Positions 6,922 through 14,029 of a DNA stretch of 20,377 nucleotides are shown piece after piece; the first letter of the stretch is position 1, and the number at the start of each line of letters is the position of its first letter. This DNA comes from SIG701 sp045544955 (GTDB lineage Bacteria; Bacillota; Clostridia; Oscillospirales; CAG-272). The stretch lies in NCBI GenBank assembly GCA_045544955.1, contig JAZPZY010000006.1:1-20377 (forward strand). The letters are read 5' to 3'. The position numbers were made by a program, and so were the translations under genes. A model generated the notes under the pieces. It ran no database searches. It had not been told where the DNA came from and saw only the letters and a program-made list of their open reading frames with translations.

Positions 6922-8091
6922 TCAGCCGTCGGACAGCACTCGCGGTACGCGTGCGGTCAAGACGGTGGTGATCTCGTAATTGATGGTGTCACCTGCCTGT
7001 GCCAAAGCCTCCATCCGGGTACCATCATCCCCGCCGAATACGGTCAGCACGTCGCCGGGCTGCACGTCCGTGCCGCTCACGTCGATCATGCACTGATCCA
7101 TGCAGATCCGCCCCACGATGGGGGCCGGCGTACCGTCGGGAAGATAGAGTACGCCGCCTTTGTAATGGCGGAGAAAACCGTCGCCGTAGCCGATGGGCAC
7201 GGTGGCAATACGCATATCCCTGTCGGCGGTGAAGGTGGCACCGTAACTGACCGATTCTCCGGCACGGAGCGTATGTATATGAGCGATTCTCGTTTTCAGC
7301 GTCATCACCGGTCGGTATTCCGGCAGAATCTCGCCGCTGGGAGAAAGACCGTACAGAATGATCCCGGCCCGCACGGCGGATTTGTATCCCTCGGGCAGAT
7401 ACATGGAGCCCGCACTGTTGCATAGGTGGCACAGGGCAGGGCAGTCTCCGGTTTTGGTAAGGGCAGACTGTACCGCGTCAAAGCGGGCCAGCTGTGCTGC
7501 CGTCTGTCCCCGGTTTCCGGCGTCCGTGTCAGCCGTGGCAAAATGGGTGAACATTCCCTCACAGGCCAGATGGGGCAGTGCCGCCGCTTTGCGGATACCG
7601 TCTGCCGTCCTCTCGGGATCGACTGTGTCAAAGCCCAGCCGGTTCATGCCGGTGTCCAGCTTCATGTGAATACGCAGACGTTCGTTTTCCGAAAGTATCT
7701 TTTCCGCCTTCAGCCGGTCGGTTTCCGTCGAAAGACGGCGTGCGTATTCTTCGGAAAACACCGTCTGAATAATATCGTTTTGTATAAGGGTTTCTGCGTC
7801 CTCCGGCTGGGAATATCCCAGAATCAAAATATCCGCCCTGTTCCCTATGGCTTTCCGGAGGGCAGCCGCCTCCGAAACGCAGGAGACGGCGAAAAAATCG
7901 CATCCCTCGGAAAGCAGAATCCGGGATACGGCCTCCATGCCGTGTCCGTAGGCGTCCGCTTTCACTACCGAGATCACACGGCAGTCCGGAGCATGGCTCC
8001 GCACCGTCTCACGGACTGTCCGGTAGTTATGTCGCAGAGCGTCCGTGTCGATCTCTGCCCATACTTTGTAGATTCCTTTGTTTTTATCCAT
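6922..8091 (-). CDS. alr: Alanine racemase
   Basis: This PLP enzyme interconverts L- and D-alanine and supplies D-Ala for peptidoglycan. The protein is 389 residues from the ATG at 8091. It has VVKADAYGHG with the PLP lysine K44, HMKLDTGMNRLGF (142-154), a (beta/alpha)8 barrel, and the second catalytic base in SYGATF (Y283). Late motifs are PIGYGDGF and GRICMDQCMIDV. An in-frame ATG at 8160 would add 23 residues not seen in the family and overlap the upstream gene by 34 nt, so 8091 is preferred, though neither start has a strong ribosome site. It sits between a putative lipoprotein gene and the HlyD-like gene in a continuous minus-strand unit. Confidence 0.95.
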   Translation of the reverse strand: MDKNKGIYKVWAEIDTDALRHNYRTVRETVRSHAPDCRVISVVKADAYGHGMEAVSRILLSEGCDFFAVSCVSEAAALRKAIGNRADILILGYSQPEDAETLIQNDIIQTVFSEEYARRLSTETDRLKAEKILSENERLRIHMKLDTGMNRLGFDTVDPERTADGIRKAAALPHLACEGMFTHFATADTDAGNRGQTAAQLARFDAVQSALTKTGDCPALCHLCNSAGSMYLPEGYKSAVRAGIILYGLSPSGEILPEYRPVMTLKTRIAHIHTLRAGESVSYGATFTADRDMRIATVPIGYGDGFLRHYKGGVLYLPDGTPAPIVGRICMDQCMIDVSGTDVQPGDVLTVFGGDDGTRMEALAQAGDTINYEITTVLTARVPRVLSDG

Positions 8092-8126
8092 GACTGTGAC
8101 TGTCCGTTCTTTTGTTCTGATTTGCT

Positions 8127-8621
8127 TTAGGCTTTTTTGTGAAACGCCGATACGGTCCATGTGCCCGCAGGGGTATCAAAGGAGATCGGCACGCCGTCCC
8201 CGTCCAGATGTACGGCGATCTCGCCGCCCTCCGTTTTGTAGCGTGCGGTCACGCCGCCGGCACGCCGGTCCGTTCCCACTCGGCTTTCTTCCGACAGCGT
8301 AAACAAAGCGATCACCTGCCGGGGTACGGCGGCAACGCCGTCCCGCACGGGAATCTCCACGCTGCCGACCGATACGGTGGCGGCGGTATCCGTGATCCGG
8401 TACAGAATGCCCGCTGCCGGAGACGGGGCAGTGATCTCCACTGAAAATCCGCCGGGAATGGGGGAGATGCGGTACGTACGTTCCCCGTCGGAGAGATCGG
8501 CGCAGGCAAAAATCTCCTGATACTGAAGGGGCGGTCTTTCTTTGGCGCATCCCGGAAAAGCCAGACAAACCGCCGTCAGTACGGCGGCTGTCAAAAATCG
8601 TGCAGTGCAGTTTGTTTTCAT
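8127..8621 (-). CDS. Putative lipoprotein, unknown function
   Basis: The product has 164 residues. The N-terminus is positively charged, then hydrophobic (residues 9-23), ending at a single well-placed Cys (C25, AFPGC). This looks like a lipoprotein signal, although Phe-Pro-Gly before Cys is not the usual Leu-Ala-Gly lipobox. The rest is mostly predicted beta strand (YRISPIPGGFSVEITAPSP, then GILYRITDTAATVSVGSVEIPV), loosely like small LolA-type lipoproteins of Clostridia; that resemblance is a guess. The ATG at 8621 has GGAGG 7 nt upstream. A longer ATG start at 8642 lacks this spacing. It precedes alr by 35 nt. LspA, encoded at 1186-1665, would process it. Confidence 0.75.
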   Translation of the reverse strand: MKTNCTARFLTAAVLTAVCLAFPGCAKERPPLQYQEIFACADLSDGERTYRISPIPGGFSVEITAPSPAAGILYRITDTAATVSVGSVEIPVRDGVAAVPRQVIALFTLSEESRVGTDRRAGGVTARYKTEGGEIAVHLDGDGVPISFDTPAGTWTVSAFHKKA

Positions 8622-8700
8622 GCCTTGCCTCCGTTCGTTCAAAAGAAATATCCGGTCTTACGGAAAACTATGAAAAAACGAAGGAAAATATGCGGCAGGA

Positions 8701-9294
8701 TTATTTCTGCAAGGATTCGCTCACGACGGTGGCGGCGTTGTAGTATTTCATGATCTTGACCGCTTTGTCCGTGGCGGCAAAGAGCACGGCTACCTTTTCT
8801 CCGGCGTCATCTTTTACGGTGAAGGCGTATCCGTCGGTGCATTTGACCGATCCCCGCAGCTCGATGACCGTTTTGGCATCGGCGTACCACGCCTCGCCTT
8901 CACCCGTTACGGGGGCGATCTCCAGCATATCCTTTACCGTTACGGCGAACAGCACCCGGCGGCTGCGGCCGCCCAGAATATCCACGAACGTCATAACGCC
9001 GGAGGCGATCATGTATTCGTGCTCCACGGATACGAAACGCCAGGTGAAGAAGATCAGGATCCACAAGGTTACCGGCAGAAGCGCTACCAGCATGGGGATC
9101 TTGGTGATGAAGAGGAGCATATACAGAACGGCGTAGGCGGCGTACAGAAGAATCATAAGCAGCCGCTTGGTACGATAGGTTCCTTCCGCTTTCTGCGCCA
9201 CGGTGAACTCCGTGTAGTTGTTGGCGTATCCGTCGGCCTGTCCGGCACGCTCCTTAGGATCAATGGGGTTTTTGCATCCGAAATTATACTGCAT
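8701..9294 (-). CDS. Unknown membrane protein with two TM segments
   Basis: This 197-residue protein has a polar N-terminus (1-40), two close hydrophobic segments (about 43-62 and 65-87) and a cytoplasmic C-terminal domain of about 110 residues with alternating strands (VEHEYMIASGVMTFVDILGGRSRRVLF, then KTVIELRGSVKCTDGYAFTV). It ends in a helix containing DKAVKIMKYY. The layout resembles clostridial DUF6106-like or bacterial PH-like membrane proteins. I recognise the type but cannot confirm the family. The ATG has GGGAG 12 nt upstream, a little long. It is the first gene of the minus-strand unit driven by the promoter at 9341-9369. No function is assigned. Confidence 0.8.
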   Translation of the reverse strand: MQYNFGCKNPIDPKERAGQADGYANNYTEFTVAQKAEGTYRTKRLLMILLYAAYAVLYMLLFITKIPMLVALLPVTLWILIFFTWRFVSVEHEYMIASGVMTFVDILGGRSRRVLFAVTVKDMLEIAPVTGEGEAWYADAKTVIELRGSVKCTDGYAFTVKDDAGEKVAVLFAATDKAVKIMKYYNAATVVSESLQK

Positions 9295-9340
9295 AACGGC
9301 AACGTCTCCCGGGTATTGAAATTTTTTCTTATTTACAATA

Positions 9341-9369
9341 AGTATACCATACCGTGTCTCTCAAATCAA
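9341..9369 (-). promoter_or_regulatory. Sigma-A promoter with extended -10
   Basis: On the minus strand TTGATT (9369-9364) and TATACT (9346-9341) are separated by 17 bp. The -10 is preceded by TGG, giving a TGn extended -10. The start would fall about 40 nt before the ATG at 9294. It likely drives the unit from the two-TM protein through the putative lipoprotein, alr, the HlyD-like gene and yggS. Confidence 0.75.
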
Positions 9370-9412
9370 GCACCGCCGCCGAATTTCTTTTCCGATTATC
9401 CGGGCAAAAGAC

Positions 9413-9443
9413 CCGCCCCGGCCGTCGGACCGGGGCGGTTTTT
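9413..9443. terminator. Terminator after the GlsB-type gene
   Basis: CCGCCCCGG (9413-9421) pairs perfectly with 9430-9438 around an 8-nt loop, followed by TTTTT (9439-9443) on plus. On the minus strand, where the gene ends at 9454, the stem is followed by GTCTTTTG, a weaker U tract. It is a likely terminator for the minus-strand gene and may work in both directions. Confidence 0.75.
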
Positions 9444-9453
9444 AAACCGTTCC

Positions 9454-9711
9454 TTATTTCAGGAATTTGCGTGCAAGCCAGATGCACAGGCATGCACCGG
9501 CAACGCCGAACAGCAGAGAGCCGATCCAGCCGCCGATGGACAGACCGATGGCACCGAGAACTGCGGCAATGATACCGCCCACGAAGGAGCCAACGATACC
9601 CAGAATGATATTGCGGATAAGGCTGCCGTTGGACTTCATGATCTTACCGGCAATCCATCCGTAAAGAGCACCGAGAACGATGTTCACGAGAATCGTCCAG
9701 AGAAATCCCAT
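9454..9711 (-). CDS. GlsB/YeaQ/YmgE-family small membrane protein
   Basis: This 85-residue, very hydrophobic, Gly-rich protein has three membrane segments (about 4-22, 32-54, 58-80). The family pattern is clear: GALYGWIAGKIMK, IILGIVGSFVGGIIAAVLG, GSLLFGVAGACLCIWL. These transglycosylase-associated (GlsB) proteins are common, stress-linked inner-membrane proteins of unknown molecular function. AAGGAGGT, a full Shine-Dalgarno, lies about 8 nt before the ATG. It is 62 nt from the end of nadE, with its own terminator downstream, so it is either the last gene of the nadE unit or monocistronic. Confidence 0.93.
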   Translation of the reverse strand: MGFLWTILVNIVLGALYGWIAGKIMKSNGSLIRNIILGIVGSFVGGIIAAVLGAIGLSIGGWIGSLLFGVAGACLCIWLARKFLK

Positions 9712-9773
9712 GGTTTATCTACCTCCTTGAAGAATGTATATAGAGTGTTTGCTTACACAGTATATGCGCCCTC

Positions 9774-11699
9774 TCAGATCTCTATGGCTTCACACCGGGC
9801 AAGCCATGCGGCAAAGGATGCGTCGCTGGGACAACGGAAATCCCCCCGGGGCGAAAGACTTACCGAGCCGATCTTCACCCCGTCCGGCAGACAGGACCGT
9901 TTGAACTGCTGGGTGAGGAAGCGGCGGACGAATACGACGAGCCATTTTTTGATCTCCGCCCGTGTGAAGGTGCCGTCAAAGGCGGCACAGGCCATGCGGA
10001 AGATCTTCTCCGGATCTTCGCCGTAGCGATACGTGCGGTAGAGGAAGAAATCGTGCAGATCGTAGGGACCTACGATGTCTTCCGTTTTCTGGGAGATCTC
10101 GCCGTTTTCCGCCGGCAGAAGCTCCGGCGAAACGGGGGTAGCCAGAATATCCCGGAGCACGGCGGCAAGATCGGCGCGGCCCTGTGCCTCCGCATCGGCG
10201 GCACAGGTGTCCACTATGTGGCGGACGAGGGTTTTCGGCACGCCGCAGTTTACGCCGTAGCTTGACATGTGATCTCCGTTGTACGTGGCCCAGCCAAGTG
10301 CCAGCTCGGAAAGATCGCCCGTGCCGATGACCAGCGAGCCGTCCTTGTTGGCAATATCCATGATCACCTGGGTTCGTTCCCGTGCCTGGCAGTTTTCAAA
10401 CACCACGCTGTGATCGGCGGGATCGTGGCCGATGTCCCTGAAATGGATGGAAACCGCCTCGGTAATATCAATTTCAAAAAAGGCGGTGCCCAGTGCTTCT
10501 GCCATACGCTGTGCGTTGGTTTTCGTCCGCTTCGTGGTGCCGTAGCAGGGCATGGTCACCGTTTTGATGCCGGAGAGATCACGCCCAAGGAGAGAGAAAG
10601 CGTTTGCAGTCACCAGAAGGGCGAGGCAGGAATCCAAGCCGCCGGAGAGGGCGACCACAGCCCCCGGGGAACGGGCGGCCGTGAGTCTTGCGGCAAGACC
10701 GTGGCTCTGTACGGTGAGGATCTGCCGGCACCGGCGTGCCCGCTCTGCGGGATCCGCCGGAACGAAGGGGCGGGGATCTATCGGGTGGGTGAGGGGTGTC
10801 TGCCGGACGGGCAGATTGAAATACACCGTTTCGTACCCGGCGTCGTTTTTTGCCGGGAAGACAGTGTTCCGCATACGGTCGTTCAGAAGATGGGAGAGAT
10901 CCACCGTGGCGGCGAGGACGGTATCCGTACCGAAGGGCGGATTTTCCGCAAGGAGCTTTCCGCCGGCGGCGATCAGGGAGTGCCCGGAGAATACCGCATC
11001 CGTGGTGGATTCGCCCGCACCGGCGTTGGCCGTTGCGTAGGCACAGAGAAGCCGCCCGCTTTGCGCTTCCGCCATACGGCGGAGGGACTCCGCTTTGCCC
11101 ACCGTTTCTGGGAAGGCGGCGGCGTGGACGATCACGGCGGCACCCTCTGCCGCGTGACGGCCGGAGGGGGCGTCTGTTGCCCAAAGATCCGCACCGATCT
11201 CCGCCGCCACCGTAAGGGCGGGCATCTGGCGGCAGGAAAAGAGCAGTTTCGTGCCGAAGGGCACCGGCTCACCGAAAAGATCCGTTACGGTGTTCTCTGG
11301 CGGCGGTGCAAAATAACGGGAATCAGCAAGTCCGCCGTGACCGGGGAGGCAGGACTTGGGCACAAACCCCAGGATCCGGCCGCCGGATAGGGCGGCGGTG
11401 CAGTCGTACAGCTTTCCCTTGTGCACCAGCGGGATGCCCACGAAAAAGAGCATAGGTATATCCGCCGTCTCCCGGGCGATGCGGCACAGTGCCTCCCGGG
11501 CGGCGGTGAGAAGCGTATCCTGGAAAAAGAGATCGCCGCAGGTGCAGCCGGTAAGACAAAGTTCCGGCAGAACCAGCACGGAGATCTGCTTTTCGGCAGC
11601 GAGGCGTACAGCAGTAAGGATCGCCTCCGTATTGCCGGCAACGTCTGCCGGACGGATGGCGGGCACGGCGGTGCCCAGAAGGATCAAACCGTCTTTCAT
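9774..11699 (-). CDS. nadE: NAD+ synthetase, two-domain type, glutaminase Cys missing
   Basis: This 641-residue protein makes NAD+ from deamido-NAD+ and ATP using ammonia. The N-terminal nitrilase-type glutaminase domain (about 1-275) keeps the triad residues E46 (VLPELCLTG) and K115 (GFVPKSCLP). At the place of the usual ICEDLW motif it reads IGADLW, so the catalytic Cys is G169 and the following Glu is A170. The C-terminal synthetase domain (about 310-600) looks intact: SGGLDS ATP loop, GTGDLSELALGWATYNGDHMSSYGVNCGVPK. In-frame starts further upstream (to 11867) would cross the promoter at 11790-11818, so the ATG at 11699 is chosen; it matches the family N-terminus, although the ribosome site is weak (AAGGA about 16 nt away). 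The gene probably depends on free ammonia. A GlsB-type gene follows it. Confidence 0.93.
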   Translation of the reverse strand: MKDGLILLGTAVPAIRPADVAGNTEAILTAVRLAAEKQISVLVLPELCLTGCTCGDLFFQDTLLTAAREALCRIARETADIPMLFFVGIPLVHKGKLYDCTAALSGGRILGFVPKSCLPGHGGLADSRYFAPPPENTVTDLFGEPVPFGTKLLFSCRQMPALTVAAEIGADLWATDAPSGRHAAEGAAVIVHAAAFPETVGKAESLRRMAEAQSGRLLCAYATANAGAGESTTDAVFSGHSLIAAGGKLLAENPPFGTDTVLAATVDLSHLLNDRMRNTVFPAKNDAGYETVYFNLPVRQTPLTHPIDPRPFVPADPAERARRCRQILTVQSHGLAARLTAARSPGAVVALSGGLDSCLALLVTANAFSLLGRDLSGIKTVTMPCYGTTKRTKTNAQRMAEALGTAFFEIDITEAVSIHFRDIGHDPADHSVVFENCQARERTQVIMDIANKDGSLVIGTGDLSELALGWATYNGDHMSSYGVNCGVPKTLVRHIVDTCAADAEAQGRADLAAVLRDILATPVSPELLPAENGEISQKTEDIVGPYDLHDFFLYRTYRYGEDPEKIFRMACAAFDGTFTRAEIKKWLVVFVRRFLTQQFKRSCLPDGVKIGSVSLSPRGDFRCPSDASFAAWLARCEAIEI

Positions 11700-11789
11700 G
11701 GAAAAATACCCGGCTTCCTTGAAAAATGAATGAAAAATAAATCGGAGATCAAAGGGCTGAAGCGGCATCATCAGCCGTTTTATATGATA

Positions 11790-11818
11790 ATTATAAACAC
11801 ATTCCGGGGAGAAATCAA
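11790..11818 (-). promoter_or_regulatory. Sigma-A promoter for nadE
   Basis: On the minus strand TTGATT (11818-11813) and TATAAT (11795-11790) are separated by exactly 17 bp, close to consensus. The start would fall about 85 nt before the nadE ATG. A short 6-bp inverted repeat (11755-11760 with 11771-11776) lies in the leader. Confidence 0.75.
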
Positions 11819-11854
11819 CCCCAAATCCGTCCGAAAAGAAAAATGATGCCAAAA

Positions 11855-11884
11855 GGGGCTGTCGCATGTAGATGCGGCAGCCCC
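11855..11884 (-). terminator. Hairpin terminator after the AbrB-type gene
   Basis: GGGGCTG-T-CGCAT (11855-11867) pairs with ATGCG-G-CAGCCCC (11872-11884) around a 4-nt loop; the inner T-G is a wobble. On the minus strand it is followed by TTTTGG, and on plus by AAATTTTTG. It probably terminates the abrB transcript before the nadE promoter. Confidence 0.6.
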
Positions 11885-11906
11885 AAATTTTTGCGGCAGG
11901 AATATT

Positions 11907-11938
11907 GGAGGTGTTGCACTTTCAAAGGCAACACCTCC
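11907..11938. other. Perfect 11-bp hairpin, no T tract
   Basis: GGAGGTGTTGC (11907-11917) pairs perfectly with 11928-11938 around a 10-nt loop that can pair further. It lies between the AbrB-type stop codon (11986) and the hairpin at 11855-11884. It lacks a U tract and may be part of a composite 3' end. Apart from the two hairpins and the nadE promoter I see nothing in the 286 bp from 11700 to 11985. Confidence 0.55.
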
Positions 11939-11985
11939 GTCGGTCTATTTTTTCGTTCCCTCACATACAGTGGAAAGGGTGAGGA

Positions 11986-12234
11986 TCAGATCCCCTTGTT
12001 CTGCAGCTCCGTGAGGCACTTTCTGCAGATCTTTTTGTCCTTGAATACTACGATGTCGTCGCCGTCGTTGCAGAACAGACAGCAGGGTTGGTATTTCTTC
12101 AGAATGATTCTGTCCTCATCCACGAAGATCTCAACGCCGTCCTTCGGCTCCAGATCCAACTGGCGGCGGGTTTCGATAGGCAGAACGATACGGCCCAATT
12201 CGTCGATTTTACGTACAATTCCGATGGATTTCAT
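11986..12234 (-). CDS. AbrB/SpoVT-family transcription regulator with Cys-pair tail
   Basis: This 82-residue protein has an N-terminal swapped-hairpin AbrB DNA-binding domain (1-47: MKSIGIVRKIDELGRIVLP, then a loop and DGVEIFVDEDRIILKKY). The short C-terminal part has two Cys pairs, C52-x2-C55 and C70-x2-C73, able to bind zinc. This form is common in Clostridia. AbrB-like proteins are dimeric or tetrameric transition-state or sporulation regulators and often control their own gene. The ATG at 12234 has GGAGG 8 nt upstream; a TTG at 12249 is in frame but overlaps that site. It is divergent from spmA, with a near-consensus promoter (12300-12328) and repeats upstream that may be its operators. 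Confidence 0.92.
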   Translation of the reverse strand: MKSIGIVRKIDELGRIVLPIETRRQLDLEPKDGVEIFVDEDRIILKKYQPCCLFCNDGDDIVVFKDKKICRKCLTELQNKGI

Positions 12235-12246
12235 GCTTTTCTCCTC

Positions 12247-12266
12247 CAATATACTGCAATATACTG
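12247..12266 (-). repeat. Tandem CAATATACTG repeat before the abrB-type gene
   Basis: Two exact head-to-tail copies of CAATATACTG (12247-12256, 12257-12266) adjoin the ribosome site of the AbrB-type gene. A third near-copy, CAATATACTTG, lies at 12326-12336 over the -35 of its promoter. It is a candidate binding site for an autoregulator; the binding is inferred. Confidence 0.6.
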
Positions 12267-12299
12267 CACGGTTCGCGCAGTGTTTCTATTTACATACTA

Positions 12300-12328
12300 A
12301 TTCTACCATAGATTTCCTTTTTTGTCAA
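12300..12328 (-). promoter_or_regulatory. Near-consensus sigma-A promoter of the AbrB-type gene
   Basis: On the minus strand TTGACA (12328-12323) and TAGAAT (12305-12300) are separated by exactly 17 bp. The transcript would have a leader of about 60 nt containing the tandem repeat at 12247-12266. Confidence 0.8.
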
Positions 12329-12349
12329 TATACTTGCTGAAAAAATAAT
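12322..12349 (+). promoter_or_regulatory. Candidate divergent promoter for spmA
   Basis: TTGTCA (12322-12327) and AATAAT (12344-12349) are separated by 16 bp on the plus strand. The -35 uses the same bases as the opposite-strand -35 of the AbrB-type gene, so the two could not be occupied at once. The spmAB operon of B. subtilis uses a mother-cell sigma factor; I could not find a clear SigE-type site here. Confidence 0.35.
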
Positions 12350-12429
12350 CATTTCCAGTTTTTGCATCGCTTGGTCGGGGTTTTGGGGGCGTTTTCCGTT
12401 TTTTTGTCGCATAGAAGGGAGAATGAGGG

Positions 12430-13032
12430 ATGCTTGGCGTTTGTTTTTTTGTTCTGACTGCCGTTTCTGTGGTGTTTGCCGTCCTGTCGGGACAGCTGCC
12501 CGCATTGTCCAACGCCATTCTGGACGGGGCAGAGCAGGCAGTGCGTCTTACTGTGTCTCTTGTGGGGATGACGGCACTGTGGTGCGGTGTGATGAACGTT
12601 CTGAAGGAGGCGGGGATGATAGAAAAACTGAGCCGTGTGCTGTCTCCTGTTCTGCGGTTCGTGTTCCCGGAGACATGGCGGGACGGCAGTGCCCGGGCGG
12701 AGATCACCGCCTCCGTCAGTGCCAATCTTTTGGGGATCGGCAACGCCGCCACGCCTCTGGCACTTGCCGCTATGGCAAAACTGCAGGAGAAAAATTCCAA
12801 AAAGGATACGGCCACGGACGATATGATCACTCTGGCCGTTCTGGGCACCTCTTCGCTGGATCTTCTTCCTACCACGCTGATCGCACTCCGGCGTTCTGCC
12901 GGGGCGGCACGCCCCTACGGGATCCTCGTGCCCATATGGATCACCTCTGCCGCCTGTGCGGCGTCGGCGGTCGTTCTTTGCCGTTTGTGTGCCTGGGCGT
13001 GGCGGAAGAATAAAGGCGGAGGCATGGCGTGA
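12430..13032 (+). CDS. spmA: Spore maturation protein A
   Basis: SpmA is a membrane protein of the nucleoside-recognition (Gate) domain family needed for proper spore core dehydration. The 200-residue protein has hydrophobic segments at about 3-20, 37-55 and 165-188. It carries the family region SANLLGIGNAATPLALAAM (about 97-115), followed by KDTATDDMITLAVLGTSSLDLLPTTLIALR. The ATG at 12430 follows GGGAG by about 8 nt; an out-of-frame ATG at 12423 is not coding. Its stop overlaps the GTG of spmB by 4 nt. Its presence points to a spore-forming lineage, or one retaining sporulation genes. Confidence 0.95.
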   Translation: MLGVCFFVLTAVSVVFAVLSGQLPALSNAILDGAEQAVRLTVSLVGMTALWCGVMNVLKEAGMIEKLSRVLSPVLRFVFPETWRDGSARAEITASVSANLLGIGNAATPLALAAMAKLQEKNSKKDTATDDMITLAVLGTSSLDLLPTTLIALRRSAGAARPYGILVPIWITSAACAASAVVLCRLCAWAWRKNKGGGMA

Positions 13033-13592
13033 ACGGGATCCTGGAAACGGTATCCGGGGCGATAATGCCTTTGGTCCTGCTGCTTGCCGCTTTGCCCATG
13101 CTGTCCCGCCGGCGGGATTTCTTTTCCGTGTTTACGGCGGGGGCAAAGGATGGGCTTACGACCGTTTGCCGGCTTCTTCCCACCATGATTGCTCTGGTGG
13201 TGGGGCTGTCCATGTTTCAGGCATCCGGGGCGGTGTCCTTTCTTACAGACCTTCTGGGCGGGACTGCGGAAAAGATGGGGATCCCCCCGGAGATCCTGCC
13301 GCTGCTTGTCACCCGTCCCGTCTCCGGCTCCGCCTCCACTGCCGCCTACGCATCCCTTTTGGAAACAGCGGGTGCGGACAGTTTTGCGGCGTTCTGCGCG
13401 TCTGTGCTGATGGGCTCCTCCGATACGCTGATCTACGTGATCACGGTGTATTTTTCCGGCACGGCCGTCCGGGGCTGTCCCCCGGTGAAAAAGACACGAT
13501 ACGCCTTTTTTGCGGCGGCTGCCGTTATGCTTTTGTGTGTTTTCCTTTCCGCCGCTGTCAGCCGCCTGTTTTTTTCATCCGGGAACGCATAG
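13029..13592 (+). CDS. spmB: Spore maturation protein B, GTG start
   Basis: SpmB is the partner of SpmA, also a membrane protein with a Gate/nucleoside-recognition domain. It has 187 residues with segments at about 8-25, 48-66 and 158-178. Family residues include RLLPTMIALVVGLSMFQASG, ILPLLVTRPVSGSASTAAY and MGSSDTLIYVITVYFSG. The start is GTG at 13029, overlapping the spmA stop (GTGA), typical for translational coupling. It is followed after 53 bp by a small membrane protein gene on the same strand. Confidence 0.95.
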   Translation: MNGILETVSGAIMPLVLLLAALPMLSRRRDFFSVFTAGAKDGLTTVCRLLPTMIALVVGLSMFQASGAVSFLTDLLGGTAEKMGIPPEILPLLVTRPVSGSASTAAYASLLETAGADSFAAFCASVLMGSSDTLIYVITVYFSGTAVRGCPPVKKTRYAFFAAAAVMLLCVFLSAAVSRLFFSSGNA

Positions 13593-13645
13593 CTGTCTTT
13601 CGGAAAGTCAATACTGCTTATACGGAAAAGGACGGAGGAATGCAT

Positions 13646-13927
13646 ATGCGTGGAAGCGAAAAGAAGATCATTTACGTACGGGATACGGGAAGCAAGCTGT
13701 TTGAGGAAGCGTATTTCGTTTTGAAACGGGGCGTTTCGGACGGGACAGCCGGGGCGGAGGAGGATATGGTGCGGGAAGCCTCCCGGATCGTGGAGGAAGG
13801 AAGCTTTAGCTATCCCATGACGGCGCGGCGTGCCCGGCACCGCCGTGCCCTTACGCTGTTTTTGGCCGGCGCCGCCACGGCCATGGCGTTTCTGGGCAGT
13901 CTTGCCTGGGTGATTGCCTGCCTGTAA
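13646..13927 (+). CDS. Small unknown protein with C-terminal TM segment
   Basis: The product has 93 residues. A soluble N-terminal part (MRGSEKKIIYVRDTGSKLFEEAYFVLKRG at its start; about 1-60) is followed by a basic stretch (TARRARHRRA) and one hydrophobic segment (about 70-92) at the very end, so it looks tail-anchored. I chose the ATG at 13646 because GGAGG is 7 nt upstream; an ATG at 13640 touches that site. The frame is open far upstream, inside spmA and spmB, but that is out-of-frame shadow. The N-terminal pattern seems conserved in Oscillospirales to my recollection. No function is assigned; the spmAB neighbourhood is suggestive but weak evidence for a spore role. Confidence 0.75.
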   Translation: MRGSEKKIIYVRDTGSKLFEEAYFVLKRGVSDGTAGAEEDMVREASRIVEEGSFSYPMTARRARHRRALTLFLAGAATAMAFLGSLAWVIACL

Positions 13928-14014
13928 GTTTCCATCTTGTCAGGGAGAAAAACGGCGTACACATAAAATTTACAAAACGTTCATCTGCATCGCGGGAATC
14001 CGCGGGGGTTTCCT

Positions 14015-14023
14015 TGGTATAAT
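14015..14023 (+). promoter_or_regulatory. Extended -10 promoter of the RNase J gene
   Basis: TGGTATAAT at 14015-14023 is a perfect extended -10 (TGn-TATAAT). There is no good -35 at the usual distance, which extended -10 promoters can do without. The start would be near 14030, giving a leader of about 270 nt. Confidence 0.65.
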
Positions 14024-14029
14024 ACAGAT

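Noticed and set aside
9712..9773. A promoter for the GlsB-type gene (TATATA-like bases at 9737-9745)
   Set aside because: There is no matching -35 at a proper distance, and this AT-rich patch alone is weak evidence.
11193..11195. Missing NadE cysteine as a sequencing error
   Set aside because: Changing TGT/TGC to GGT and the next Glu to Ala needs several base changes in adjacent codons while the frame stays open, which is unlike a typical error.
12956..13927. Long frame reading through spmA and spmB into the small membrane protein
   Set aside because: The part before 13640 overlaps two recognised genes in another frame. A good ribosome site at 13634-13638 supports a start at 13646.
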